Shown here piece after piece: positions 23,768 to 32,596 of a DNA stretch of 51,676 nt. The translations under genes and the position numbers were made by a program. Source of the DNA: an uncultured Oscillospiraceae bacterium (GTDB taxonomy: Bacteria; Bacillota_A; Clostridia; Oscillospirales; Oscillospiraceae); contig CAAGIF010000197.1 of NCBI GenBank assembly GCA_900769845.1, positions 1 to 51,676 on the forward strand, written 5' to 3'. How positions within the stretch are numbered: the first letter of the stretch is position 1; the number at the start of each line of letters is the position of its first letter. The notes beneath the pieces were generated by a model. It was not told the DNA's origin and did no database searches. It saw only the letters and a program-made list of their open reading frames with translations.

Positions 23768-25105
23768 TTATTTTTTCGTATTGGTTTCGGGCTCGGGATA
23801 GACCCGGGCATTGATCCGTTCCAGAGCAAATTGCATGTTCTCATAACAGCCAGCGGTAACCTTGTCCACATAGTTCAACTCGTAGGCGGACATGGCGTTT
23901 TCGATCCGGATCACCCGGCGGTCGCCGTCGCACTCATTTTCCGCCAGGATATAGAGCGGAATAAACTCCCAGTTGGTAATGCGTGTAATTTCCGCGTCAT
24001 AGTCCTTGGTGATCTCAATATCCAGCAAAATGGAGTAGTTGGTACCGCTGCGTGTTCCGTCACCAAAGAAATCGCCCAAAGAATAGGCCACCAGCATGCC
24101 GGTGTTTTCGTCGTAATCCACCTGCTGAACCCGGTGGGGATGGGTACCGATAATGGCATCCACACCGTTTTTCTGCATCAGTTTTACAATTTCCTTCTGG
24201 GTTTCGTAAATGGTGTCATTGTCCTCGCTGCCCCAGTGGAGCATGGCAATGGTCAGATCCGGATCCTCGGACTGGGCCGCCTTCAGCACCTTGGTAATGG
24301 CCTCGGTGTCAATTTTGCGGTAGGTGGTGTAGTAATCCTCATAGAGGATATTCACGCACTCCTCGCTGCCGGCGGGCATACCCAAACTGCCCACGCCCTT
24401 GGTGAAAGACACAAACGCGATCTTAATATCATTTACGGTTACCATGGTGTAACCCTTGGAGCGGCGGAATTCCTCCGGCGTATTGTATGCGCCGATGGGT
24501 TCCATACCCGCGTTGCGGATATTGCTCAGGGTGGTAGTCAGTCCGATCAGACCGTTTTTAATGGAGTAGGAGTTTGCCATCTGCAGCATATCCACACCGG
24601 CATTTTTCAGCGCGTACAGAATTTCCGGAGGCGCAGAACCGGTAGCTGTGCCGTAGGGTGTCCCGCAGACATTTCCCTCAAAGTTCAGTATAGAGAGATC
24701 TGCCTCAGAGAAGATGGGCGCCACATCCATAAAAGCCTTGGTGTAATCGAAATCTGACGAACGCTGACCGGACCAGATCACCCGGTCGGTAACATTCAGG
24801 TCACCGCCCGCTACCAGATGGACGGTTACCGGAGGCCGCCGAAATGCGGAGGCTTCCTCCGTAGGGGCTTCCGTAGTTTCGGGTACTGTCTGCTCCGGCT
24901 GCAGGATCCCGGTTCCCTCCGGAGATTCCACAGGGATCTGTCCGGCATTTCCTGCCAGGATATAAATTCCTACGCCGCAGATGATCAGCACCGCCATCGC
25001 CAGAGCCAGACGAATATACAGCCTTCTCTGGGCCTTCTGTCGCTCTCTGCGCTGGACTTCCCGGGCTTGCCGGCGTTTATTCAGTTCATCATGGTCGAGA
25101 GCCAT
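23768..25105 (-). CDS. CapA-family (PGA_cap) membrane-anchored metallophosphatase-like protein
   Basis: This 445-residue protein has a basic N-terminus, one membrane helix (about 30-51), a Pro/Glu/Thr-rich linker (55-90) and an extracytoplasmic PGA_cap domain. Conserved parts are VAGGDLNVTD (98-107), LNFEGN (140-145), MLHWGSE (288-294) and GTHPHRVQ (320-327). The usual A-N-N-H-x-x-D-x-G motif reads ANSYSIKNG (177-185), so the His and Asp normally found there are replaced. ATG 25105 follows GGAGG by 6 nt. CapA proteins act in poly-gamma-glutamate or polysaccharide attachment; the role here is unproven. It ends the transcript that starts at rimP. Confidence 0.8.
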   Translation of the reverse strand: MALDHDELNKRRQAREVQRRERQKAQRRLYIRLALAMAVLIICGVGIYILAGNAGQIPVESPEGTGILQPEQTVPETTEAPTEEASAFRRPPVTVHLVAGGDLNVTDRVIWSGQRSSDFDYTKAFMDVAPIFSEADLSILNFEGNVCGTPYGTATGSAPPEILYALKNAGVDMLQMANSYSIKNGLIGLTTTLSNIRNAGMEPIGAYNTPEEFRRSKGYTMVTVNDIKIAFVSFTKGVGSLGMPAGSEECVNILYEDYYTTYRKIDTEAITKVLKAAQSEDPDLTIAMLHWGSEDNDTIYETQKEIVKLMQKNGVDAIIGTHPHRVQQVDYDENTGMLVAYSLGDFFGDGTRSGTNYSILLDIEITKDYDAEITRITNWEFIPLYILAENECDGDRRVIRIENAMSAYELNYVDKVTAGCYENMQFALERINARVYPEPETNTKK

Positions 25106-25171
25106 AGCGCACCTCCGGGATCTCATTTTGTTTCTCTTGATAGTTCATTTTACTACATGTTTCGACTTTTC

Positions 25172-26251
25172 TCAAGTCCCAATGTCCTGGCCTGTCAAAA
25201 AACGGATGGCATCCGCTTCGAAGAAAGGCCATGTTCCCCGGAAATGGGGATTTCGTTCCAGCCGGACCTCGGTACTGGACACCATAACCACCCGATAGGG
25301 GCCAACCGCGCTGTAAGTCTCCACAGATGTGCCATAATCGGAGCCGAAGAGATCCTCCCGCAGGGGCAGGATCTTCCCCAATTCCATAGCAAGGTAACCG
25401 GGAGTTGTGGGCTGAGCCAGGATCAGCACCAATTTATGCTCATCCGGGCATAGGATTCCCACAGATTCCAGGGACAGCGGATCGGCAAACTCTGGCCGAA
25501 TACCCACAAATTCCTTCTGGGCGTGGCTCTGCAGGCCGTTATCCGACAGATATTTCTGATAAAGATACTTTCCGGAAACGTACCGTTCGTCACCGCCGGA
25601 GGGGATCGCCTCGTCCAGAAGTCTGGTCTGGTTTCCAATGGACTGCCAGCCCGCATCCAATCCCCAGAACCAGGTGGTATCCACATAAAACTGGGTATAT
25701 CCCCGCTCCCATGCCTGGGACACAGATTCCAATCCCGCTGCTTCTAAACTGATGATCTCCCCGGTTTCCTGGGGGATCGCCTGAAGATAAGCATCCTTAT
25801 TCGCCACATTCAGCGTCAGCAAATTTTGCTGCAGCATGGTGCACAGGGTAAAATACCAATCCCGGGAGGTGAGGGCTTTGCCATCGTCCCAGCAGGCAAT
25901 ATCGTTGAGCTCCACGGAGAAAGCATAGCCCCGGACGGCATTCTGGGGAACGCCAAAAGTCCCGGCATATTCCGCAGTCACATCCGTGGGCATGCCCGCG
26001 GCCAAGGAAGGAATATATCCCGTTCCCTCCGGGTTCAGGCGGTAAAGCCGATCCGAAGTTAGTTCCAGAAGCAGTTGCTTTTCCGGAGTACGGTCAGAAA
26101 GGGGGTTCCAGCTTCCGGGCAGGATATCCACGGGATGCACCGCCTCCACATAGGGTGGCTGGGTTTCAGGAGTCGTTTCCGCAGCCGTTCCCACAGCTGC
26201 AAGAAAACAGAGGGCGATCCCAGCCAGTGCTATTCTCTTCCAAAGCTTCAT
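25172..26251 (-). CDS. Family 5 solute-binding protein, N-terminal lobe only
   Basis: This 359-residue exported protein has a signal peptide (KLWKRIALAGIALCFLAAVG, then TAA/ETT) and family 5 peptide-binding segments: PGSWNPLSDRTPEKQLLLEL, DRLYRLNPEG, ACWDDGKALTSRDWYFTL, and near the end VGPYRVVMVSSTEVRLERNP. Family 5 proteins usually run to 500 residues or more, with a second lobe after this point. Here the frame stops at GQDIGT and the next gene follows after 66 nt. No permease or ATPase gene is near. GGGGGGAG precedes the start. It may be a sensor or a scavenging protein, or a decayed importer subunit. Confidence 0.7.
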   Translation of the reverse strand: MKLWKRIALAGIALCFLAAVGTAAETTPETQPPYVEAVHPVDILPGSWNPLSDRTPEKQLLLELTSDRLYRLNPEGTGYIPSLAAGMPTDVTAEYAGTFGVPQNAVRGYAFSVELNDIACWDDGKALTSRDWYFTLCTMLQQNLLTLNVANKDAYLQAIPQETGEIISLEAAGLESVSQAWERGYTQFYVDTTWFWGLDAGWQSIGNQTRLLDEAIPSGGDERYVSGKYLYQKYLSDNGLQSHAQKEFVGIRPEFADPLSLESVGILCPDEHKLVLILAQPTTPGYLAMELGKILPLREDLFGSDYGTSVETYSAVGPYRVVMVSSTEVRLERNPHFRGTWPFFEADAIRFLTGQDIGT

Positions 26252-26283
26252 CCGGTTATCTCCCCCCTCATGGATAATCGTGT

Positions 26284-27174
26284 TCAGGTTTCTATTTCAA
26301 AATACTCCCGGGTCAGCCGGGCATCCAGGCATATCTGCTCCCGCAGGGCAGCAAGATCCGGGAATTTCATTTCCGGGCGCAGGAACCGGTAAAAATCCAG
26401 CTGGATTTCCCGGTCGTACAGGTCTCCATGGAAATCCAGAATCCAGGGTTCCACCGTCACGCCGCAGCCTTCCACCGTAGGGCGGGTACCGATATTGGTC
26501 ACCGCGCAGTGGGGGATTCCGTCCACCCAGGCCCGGCAGCTATAAACGCCAAATCTGGGACAGGCCAGCTCCCCGGGCAATCGGAGATTGGCAGTGGGGA
26601 CTCCCAATTTGCGGCCAAGTTGCTGTCCGGGAACCACTCTGCCGGAGATCCGGTAAGGGTGTCCCAGGAAGGCTACCGCCATTTCCATATCCCCGTCCTC
26701 GATCAGTTTTCGGATGTGGGTGGAAGAAACACGGATTCCGTTCAGCTCCTGTTGCGTAACAATCACACAGGAAACGCCCTTTTCCCGGCAAAATTCTTCC
26801 AATTTCTCCGCCGTTCCCTCGCCCCTGGCGCCGAAGCGGAAATCATCGCCGCAGACAAACCCCGCAGCGCCGGACTCCATCAGTTCCTCTAAAAAACTCT
26901 TCCAGGATTTACTCATAAATTCCCGGGTCACCGGGAAGGAGCGGACATGCTCCATGCCGTATTCCCTCAGCAGCCGGGAGCGTTCTTCCCCGGTACTGAT
27001 CAGCATAGGCCGTGCCGGAAGAAACAGGGATTTGGGATGGGCATCAAAGGTAATAGCGGCAGTTTCACAGCCCAACCGCCAGGCAAGATCGCAGCATTCC
27101 TTCAGCAGCGCCTGATGCCCTAGATGTACACCGTCAAAAAAACCCAGGGCGAATATTCTGTTCTCTGTTTTCAT
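26284..27174 (-). CDS. ribF: Bifunctional riboflavin kinase/FAD synthetase
   Basis: This 296-residue enzyme converts riboflavin to FMN and then FAD. The N-terminal adenylyltransferase domain has GFFDGVHLGHQAL (11-23, HxGH), CGDDFRFGARG and SSTHIRKLIEDGDME. The C-terminal kinase domain has GRVVPGQQLGRKLGVPTANL, FGVYSC, TNIGTRPT and the catalytic-region ILDFHGDLYD. It is the usual last member of the rimP-infB operon in Firmicutes, 57 nt after truB. Two further genes follow in the same direction here. Confidence 0.96.
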   Translation of the reverse strand: MKTENRIFALGFFDGVHLGHQALLKECCDLAWRLGCETAAITFDAHPKSLFLPARPMLISTGEERSRLLREYGMEHVRSFPVTREFMSKSWKSFLEELMESGAAGFVCGDDFRFGARGEGTAEKLEEFCREKGVSCVIVTQQELNGIRVSSTHIRKLIEDGDMEMAVAFLGHPYRISGRVVPGQQLGRKLGVPTANLRLPGELACPRFGVYSCRAWVDGIPHCAVTNIGTRPTVEGCGVTVEPWILDFHGDLYDREIQLDFYRFLRPEMKFPDLAALREQICLDARLTREYFEIET

Positions 27175-27231
27175 TCTATCACCCTATGGTTCGACTTGTT
27201 TATTACGCAAAGCCCTCTGTGTCTTTTGAAT

Positions 27232-28092
27232 TCAAACCTCAAAGAAGCTTTTAACGGTTGACATAACGCCATCTTCCACCTGGGACAGCGCTAAAAACGC
27301 CTCATCCTGACCGTAGACCCGGTAAGTGCCGGGCGCCAGGGTCACGGAGAAGGAATTTCCGTTCCGGCAGCGCTGCTCCTGCTTGGGGGTCAAAGTCACC
27401 CCAGGATATCCCCGGAACATGCTGTCCACCGGGCGCAGATAGTTTCCCGGTTTCTCAGCATCCAGCAATTCCTGCAGCGGCACGGCATCACCGATGCCGT
27501 ATTCTCCCGCCTGAACCCGGCGAAGCTGCGCCATGCAGCCGCCGCAGCCCAGCGCCTCGCCAATATCTTTGCACAGGGTGCGGATATAGGTTCCCTTGGA
27601 ACAGCGAACCCGCAATTTTGCGGTGTCTCCCCCGAACTCCAGACAGGTCAGCTCAAAAATCTCGATCTCCCGGGGCTGGCGCTCCACGGTTTTTCCCTTC
27701 CGGGCCAGATCCACCAGCTTCTGCCCATTGATCTTCAGGGCGGAATACATGGGAGGTATTTGCATAATTTTACCACGAAATTGTGACAAAATTTCATGGA
27801 ATTCTGTTTCGGAAATATGAACATTCCGGGTTTCCAGAACGGTACCGGAGGTATCCTCCGTATCGGTCATGACCCCAAGCTGCAGTGTTGCCTCATAGGT
27901 CTTCTGGGCGTGTTCAAAAAACTCCACGCCCCGGGTGGCCCGACCTACAAAGACGGGCAAAACCCCCGTGGCCATGGGATCCAGGGTACCGCCGTGACCG
28001 ATTCTGCGGGTGTTGAACACCCGGCGCAGCCGGGCGGTCACATCCTGGCTGGTCCATTCCTGGGGCTTATCAATAATCACGATGCCGTTCAT
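27232..28092 (-). CDS. truB: tRNA pseudouridine(55) synthase
   Basis: This 286-residue enzyme forms pseudouridine 55 in the tRNA T-loop. It starts NGIVIIDKPQEWTSQDV and has the catalytic aspartate in GHGGTLDPMATGVLPV (33-48). The YEATLQLGVMTDTEDTSG and CSKGTYIRTLCKDIGEALGCGG segments are also present. It begins one nucleotide after the nrnA stop, so the two are co-translated. Length and motif order are normal. Confidence 0.97.
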   Translation of the reverse strand: MNGIVIIDKPQEWTSQDVTARLRRVFNTRRIGHGGTLDPMATGVLPVFVGRATRGVEFFEHAQKTYEATLQLGVMTDTEDTSGTVLETRNVHISETEFHEILSQFRGKIMQIPPMYSALKINGQKLVDLARKGKTVERQPREIEIFELTCLEFGGDTAKLRVRCSKGTYIRTLCKDIGEALGCGGCMAQLRRVQAGEYGIGDAVPLQELLDAEKPGNYLRPVDSMFRGYPGVTLTPKQEQRCRNGNSFSVTLAPGTYRVYGQDEAFLALSQVEDGVMSTVKSFFEV

Positions 28093-28093
28093 A

Positions 28094-29047
28094 TTACCCT
28101 CTCTGTTTCTGCGCGATGCAGTTTTCCAAAGCTTCCGTCACCAGACGGACAACCTCCTGCTGGGACATGTTCAAGGTTGCGCCTCCCGCGCCCTTGTGTC
28201 CGCCGCCGCCAAAACGGCTGCAGACCGCCGCAGCATCATAACCGGGCACCGCCCGGACGGACACCTTGCAGCCGTCTTCGATCTGGCGAATCGTAGCTGC
28301 GATATTCACGCCCTCGATGGAACGCAAAAATCCGGAGATTCCCTCCAGATCCTCCCGGGAAACATTCTCCTCCAATTCCTTGGGCACGGCGCAAACAGCT
28401 GCCGCGCCACCGCAAAGGAAGGTTGCGTGCTCCACCATCCAGTTCTGCAGCTTCAGCTCGGAAATGGATGTGGTGTCAAACAGTTCCTGGGTGATAGGAT
28501 ACAGATCTGCCCCGGATTCGGCGCAGGCCGCCGCCACCCGGTAGGTATGGGCAGTGGTATTCTGATAGCGGAAGCAGCCGGTATCCGTGGATACCGCCAC
28601 ATACAGCCGCCAGGCGATTTCCTTTGTCATTTCCGCGCCCATGGCTGCCAGCAGATCATAGATAATCTCCCCGCAGGCCGCGGCGCCCGGATCCACCAGT
28701 TCCAGCTCCGTAAAAGAAGCAGCGCTGGCATGGTGATCGATACGCAACGCGATCCGTTCCGCCAAAGACCGCACCGTTTCCGGCAGCAAATGGACGGTTG
28801 CCACATCCACGCTGACCAGGGTATCCCCATCCTCCGGCGCAAGTTTTGACAGTCCCCGCTGACAGTTCATCAGAAAAGGGGATGCTTCGGGATTTTCCAG
28901 CACATGAGCCGTCTTTCCCAACTGACGGAGAATCAGACACAGCGCCCCGGCGCTGCCCAGAGTATCCCCATCGGGCCGAGCATGGGTCAGAATACAAAAA
29001 TGATCCCGCTCCAGCAACCAGGCCGCGCACTCATTCCTCGTCATCAT
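28094..29047 (-). CDS. nrnA: DHH-family oligoribonuclease / pAp phosphatase
   Basis: This 317-residue protein of the DHH/DHHA1 superfamily degrades short RNA oligomers and pAp. It has HARPDGDTLGSAGAL (22-36), the DVATVH metal motif, RIDHHAS carrying the DHH triad, and the C-terminal FGGGGHKGAGGA substrate-binding loop. It overlaps rbfA by 17 nt, so the start region lies inside the previous gene. Two adjacent ATG codons exist at the start and the choice changes one residue only. Position between rbfA and truB is standard in this phylum. Confidence 0.92.
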   Translation of the reverse strand: MMTRNECAAWLLERDHFCILTHARPDGDTLGSAGALCLILRQLGKTAHVLENPEASPFLMNCQRGLSKLAPEDGDTLVSVDVATVHLLPETVRSLAERIALRIDHHASAASFTELELVDPGAAACGEIIYDLLAAMGAEMTKEIAWRLYVAVSTDTGCFRYQNTTAHTYRVAAACAESGADLYPITQELFDTTSISELKLQNWMVEHATFLCGGAAAVCAVPKELEENVSREDLEGISGFLRSIEGVNIAATIRQIEDGCKVSVRAVPGYDAAAVCSRFGGGGHKGAGGATLNMSQQEVVRLVTEALENCIAQKQRG

Positions 29048-29393
29048 GAGTACCGTAGGGCAGGTTGTTGATCAGCTCCAGCATTTTCGCACCGTAGGTG
29101 ATGGAATCATCCGGCGCCCAGACCAGTTCCGGGGTATAGCGGAGCTTCAGCTCATTGCCAACCTCCCGGCGCAGCCAGCCACCGGCGGACTGCAGACCCT
29201 TCAGGGCATCCTTGGCCTTGGATTCTTCCAGAAAACTCACATAAACCTTGGCATAGCGCAGGTCAGGAGTGGTCTCCACCCGGGTAACGGAAATCATAGT
29301 GTTTGCCACCCGGGGATCCTTCACGCTGCGCAGCTTGCCCGCCACAGATTTCTGGATCTCTTCATTAATTCGATTAATTCGATTGGATGCCAT
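29031..29393 (-). CDS. rbfA: Ribosome-binding factor A
   Basis: This 120-residue KH-like factor is needed for late 30S maturation. It starts ASNRINRINEEIQKSVAGKL, with DPRVANTMISVTRVETTPDLRYAKVYVSF in the middle and the conserved LKLRYTPELVWAPDDS near the end. It sits 111 nt downstream of infB and overlaps nrnA. GGAGGATACCGCT precedes the ATG. Confidence 0.95.
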   Translation of the reverse strand: MASNRINRINEEIQKSVAGKLRSVKDPRVANTMISVTRVETTPDLRYAKVYVSFLEESKAKDALKGLQSAGGWLRREVGNELKLRYTPELVWAPDDSITYGAKMLELINNLPYGTHDDEE

Positions 29394-29465
29394 AGCGGTA
29401 TCCTCCTAAATTCTTTTATTTGCAGGAACCCCCCACTGCTTTCCTTTTTTGAAGCGAAAGCAGCA

Positions 29466-29499
29466 CGGCCAGCCGCCGCTGTCGCGGTGCGGCTGGCCG
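29466..29499 (-). other. Intercistronic stem-loop between infB and rbfA
   Basis: CGGCCAGCCGC (29466-29476) pairs perfectly with GCGGCTGGCCG (29489-29499). No T-run follows on the minus strand, so it is more likely an mRNA-stability or partial attenuation element within the operon than a full terminator. Confidence 0.6.
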
Positions 29500-29504
29500 A
29501 AACA

Positions 29505-31862
29505 TTATCGCTTGATCTCCTGCATGGCGAAGCATTCGAAGATGTCGCCTTCCTTGATATCGTTGAACTTGGCAATGGACATGCCGCACTCGTAACCGGC
29601 GGTAACTTCCTTAGCCTGGTCCTTGAACCGCTGCAGAGAGCCCACTTCGCCCTCATGGATAACCACATTGTCGCGCAGAACGCGAACCTGAGCATCCCGA
29701 GTAACCTTGCCATCCTTGACCATACAGCCGGCAACCGTACCCACAGCGCTGACCTTGTAGGTCAGGCGGACTTCCGCATGGCCGATGACCACTTCTTCAA
29801 ACTGGGGCGCCAGCATGCCCTTCATGGCAGCTTCGATCTCATCGATGGCTTCGTAGATGACCCGGTAGAACCGCATATCCACATTGGTGCGCTGTGCGCT
29901 TGCCTGTGCGCCGGAGTCGGGACGGACATTGAAGCCGATGACGATGGCGCCGGAGGTGGATGCCAGCAGAATATCGGACTCGTTGATAGCGCCGACACCG
30001 GCGTGGATCACCCGAACCCGGACTTCCTCGTTGGAGATCTTCTCCAGGGATGCCTTCACAGCTTCCGCAGAACCCTGCACGTCTGCCTTGACGATCAGAG
30101 GCAGTTCCTTCATCTCGCCCTCCTGCATCTTGGCGAAGAGGTTATCCAGAGTGACCTTCTGATTCATCTTGGCCAGGGCATCCTTCTGAGCCTGACGGCG
30201 CTGCTCCACCAGTTCACGGGCCATGCGCTCGTCCGTAACGGCGTTGAACTCATCGCCGGGAGCGGGAACTTCCGCAAGACCGGTAATCTCAACAGGAACG
30301 GAGGGGCCGGCTGTCTTAACGGTACGGCCCTTGTCATTGGTCATAACACGGACACGGCCCACGGCAGTGCCGGCAATCACGATGTCGCCCTGATTCAGGG
30401 TGCCGTTCTGGACCAGCAGGGTAGCAATGGGACCGCGGGTCTTATCCAGACGGGCCTCAATAACCGTGCCCTTTGCCCGGCGGTTGGGATTGGCCTTCAG
30501 CTCCTGCACCTCAGCGGTCAGCAGCACCATTTCCAGCAGCTCGTCCAGGCCCTTGCCGGTCTTGGCAGAGATAGGCACGATGATGGTATCGCCGCCCCAT
30601 TCTTCGGGAACCAGATCATACTTGGTCAGCTGCTCCTTTATTTTGTCCGGGTTGGCAGTGGGTTTATCCATTTTATTGATGGCAACGATCAGGGGCACTT
30701 CTGCTGCCTTAGCATGGTTGATGGATTCCACAGTCTGGGGCATGATGCCGTCGTCGGCAGCCACAACCAGAATGGCAATATCCGTGGACTTTGCACCACG
30801 GGCGCGCATGGAGGTGAAGGCCGCGTGGCCGGGGGTATCCAGGAAGGTGATCATCTGTCCGTTCACATCCACGGTGTAAGCGCCGATGTGCTGGGTAATG
30901 CCGCCGGCTTCCCCTGCGGTGACAGAGGTCTTCCGGATCGCATCCAGAGTGGAGGTCTTACCGTGGTCGACATGGCCCATGACAACCACAACGGGAGCGC
31001 GGTTTTCCAGTTCCTCTGCAGTATCCACATGGTCATCGATGATCCGCTCTTCGATGGTAACGGTAATTTCCTTTTCCACCTTGCAGCCCATTTCGGTGGC
31101 CACAAATTCTGCGGTGTCAAAGTCGATAGTCTGGTTAATGCCGGCCATAACACCGTTCTTCATTAGGCACTTGATGACCTCGCCGGCGGTCTTCTTCATC
31201 CGGCTGGCCAGTTCGCCCACCGTGATCTCATCGGGGATCTTAACAACGGTGGGAGCTTTCCGGGCAACCTCCATCTGCAGACGGCGGAGCTTCTCCTGCT
31301 CTTCGTTGCGGGACTTGTTTCCCTTCTTATTGTTCATCTGCTGCTTCTGCTGCTTGGCGCCCTTACCGCCGCCAATGCGCTGCTTGCCGCCCTGGAAATC
31401 CTGGACCCGCTCGGAAACCAGATTGTCCACATCGGCAAACCGGTTGGCATTGACCTGAACCGCAGAGGTATCCACCACCCGGCGTTCCCGCTTACGCTCC
31501 GGCTCCTTGGGCTTTTCGGGCTTTGCAGGCTGCTGGGGCGCAGCATTCTGGGGTTTTGCGGGCTGCTGGGGACGGTTTGCCTGCTGAGGCTTACCGGCGG
31601 CAGCCGCCTGGGGCGCCGCTGCCTTGGGCTGCTCCTTAGCAGGCTCGGGCTTCTTGGGTGCCACAGCAAAGACCTGCTCCAGGGAGCTGATCTGATTATG
31701 CTTGGTCAGATAGTCGAACACACAGTTCAGTTCCACGTCGGTCAGAACCTGGGTGTTGGACTTGGGCCGATCACCGAACTGGGCAATGATCTCCGCAATT
31801 TCCTTGGGGGTCTTGCCAAAATCGGTGGCCACTTCCTTCAATCGATACTTCACTAAACTCAT
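29505..31862 (-). CDS. infB: Translation initiation factor IF-2
   Basis: This 785-residue GTPase brings initiator tRNA to the 30S subunit. An N-terminal IF2N-type domain (1-55) is followed by an Ala/Pro/Gln/Lys-rich linker (70-190) and a second IF2N domain (205-255). The G domain has GHVDHGKT (296-303), DTPGHAAF (342-349), NKMD (396-399) and SAKTG (432-436). The C-terminal beta-barrel domains end in [10 protein letters not shown]. The linker's low complexity is typical of clostridial IF-2. A long antisense frame overlies it but is only a shadow. Confidence 0.98.
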   Translation of the reverse strand: MSLVKYRLKEVATDFGKTPKEIAEIIAQFGDRPKSNTQVLTDVELNCVFDYLTKHNQISSLEQVFAVAPKKPEPAKEQPKAAAPQAAAAGKPQQANRPQQPAKPQNAAPQQPAKPEKPKEPERKRERRVVDTSAVQVNANRFADVDNLVSERVQDFQGGKQRIGGGKGAKQQKQQMNNKKGNKSRNEEQEKLRRLQMEVARKAPTVVKIPDEITVGELASRMKKTAGEVIKCLMKNGVMAGINQTIDFDTAEFVATEMGCKVEKEITVTIEERIIDDHVDTAEELENRAPVVVVMGHVDHGKTSTLDAIRKTSVTAGEAGGITQHIGAYTVDVNGQMITFLDTPGHAAFTSMRARGAKSTDIAILVVAADDGIMPQTVESINHAKAAEVPLIVAINKMDKPTANPDKIKEQLTKYDLVPEEWGGDTIIVPISAKTGKGLDELLEMVLLTAEVQELKANPNRRAKGTVIEARLDKTRGPIATLLVQNGTLNQGDIVIAGTAVGRVRVMTNDKGRTVKTAGPSVPVEITGLAEVPAPGDEFNAVTDERMARELVEQRRQAQKDALAKMNQKVTLDNLFAKMQEGEMKELPLIVKADVQGSAEAVKASLEKISNEEVRVRVIHAGVGAINESDILLASTSGAIVIGFNVRPDSGAQASAQRTNVDMRFYRVIYEAIDEIEAAMKGMLAPQFEEVVIGHAEVRLTYKVSAVGTVAGCMVKDGKVTRDAQVRVLRDNVVIHEGEVGSLQRFKDQAKEVTAGYECGMSIAKFNDIKEGDIFECFAMQEIKR

Positions 31863-31893
31863 CTATAAACGCACCTCCGTAATGTAGGTATAC

Positions 31894-32310
31894 TTACTTC
31901 TTTTTGCCCTTGCGTAAATTCCGCTGATGCGCTTTGGATTCCTTGGCCCGCTGGGCAAGACGTTTGGCCTTTTCTTCCAGGATTTCCTGGGCGGCCCGGT
32001 ACTTTTCCGGTTCCGGCAGCGCCTTCACCAGGGCCAGCGCCAGCGCCGCGTCGGTGATCGCCGCGATGGCCAGACTGGTTCTGCCGATGGCGAATCCCAG
32101 TTCATCCTTGGTGTAGGGAAGCCGGATGCACTGCTGATCCGTTCCCGCCACAAAACTCTTGGCTCTACGCCAGGTGTGGTCGGAGGCATCGGAGGCCACC
32201 ATCACCAGCCGGGCTTTTCCCAGCCGGGATACGGCGCCTACGGGCTCCTCGCCCAGTTCTGCCATGCCACCCTTCCGGGCGAGCGCCAGATAATTCAGGG
32301 CTCTATCCAT
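31894..32310 (-). CDS. ylxQ: L7Ae-family ribosomal protein YlxQ
   Basis: This 138-residue protein has an L7Ae/L30e-like RNA-binding fold (NYLALARKGGMAELGEEPV, ARLVMVASDASDHTWRRAK, LGFAIGRTSLAIAAITD). A highly basic tail (LAQRAKESKAHQRNLRKGKKK, about residues 118-138) follows. YlxQ proteins bind kink-turn RNAs. It overlaps rnpM by 8 nt and lies between rnpM and infB as usual. The basic tail is longer than in Bacillus YlxQ, which is about 100 residues. Confidence 0.88.
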   Translation of the reverse strand: MDRALNYLALARKGGMAELGEEPVGAVSRLGKARLVMVASDASDHTWRRAKSFVAGTDQQCIRLPYTKDELGFAIGRTSLAIAAITDAALALALVKALPEPEKYRAAQEILEEKAKRLAQRAKESKAHQRNLRKGKKK

Positions 32311-32575
32311 TGGCGCTTCCCTCCATTTCCTTTTCCAGCCGGTCGTAAACCTCCTCCGGGATGGTCACTTCCAGGCTCCGGTCCAAAGCTTTGGATTTAC
32401 GCACCTTCTTCAGGCATTCGGGATCCGGGCACAGATAGGCGCCCCGGCCGTTGACCTTGCCGCCAAAATCCAGCCGAACCTCCCCGTCGGTGCAGCGCAC
32501 CACACGGATCAGTTCCCGTTTTGCCTTCCGTTCCCGGCAGCCCATACACTGCCGCTGGGGAATCTTCTTTTGCAT
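32303..32575 (-). CDS. rnpM: RNase P modulator RnpM (YlxR)
   Basis: This 90-residue protein has the YlxR signature: PQRQCMGCRERKAKRELIRVV near the N-terminus and GRGAYLCPDPECLKKV in the middle. This family was described as an RNase P modulator that binds RNA. ATG 32575 is used because GGAGG is 8-9 nt upstream; the in-frame ATG 18 nt earlier would place that site inside the gene. It is 21 nt downstream of nusA and overlaps ylxQ. Confidence 0.92.
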   Translation of the reverse strand: MQKKIPQRQCMGCRERKAKRELIRVVRCTDGEVRLDFGGKVNGRGAYLCPDPECLKKVRKSKALDRSLEVTIPEEVYDRLEKEMEGSANG

Positions 32576-32596
32576 AAGGACTGCCTCCTTCAATAA

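Noticed and set aside
29046..31166. Very long plus-strand open frame (706 codons) opposite infB
   Set aside because: It is a third-position shadow of the strongly biased infB coding sequence, with no ribosome binding site or recognisable domain; its His/Gly/Leu/Asn-rich composition is typical of such shadows.
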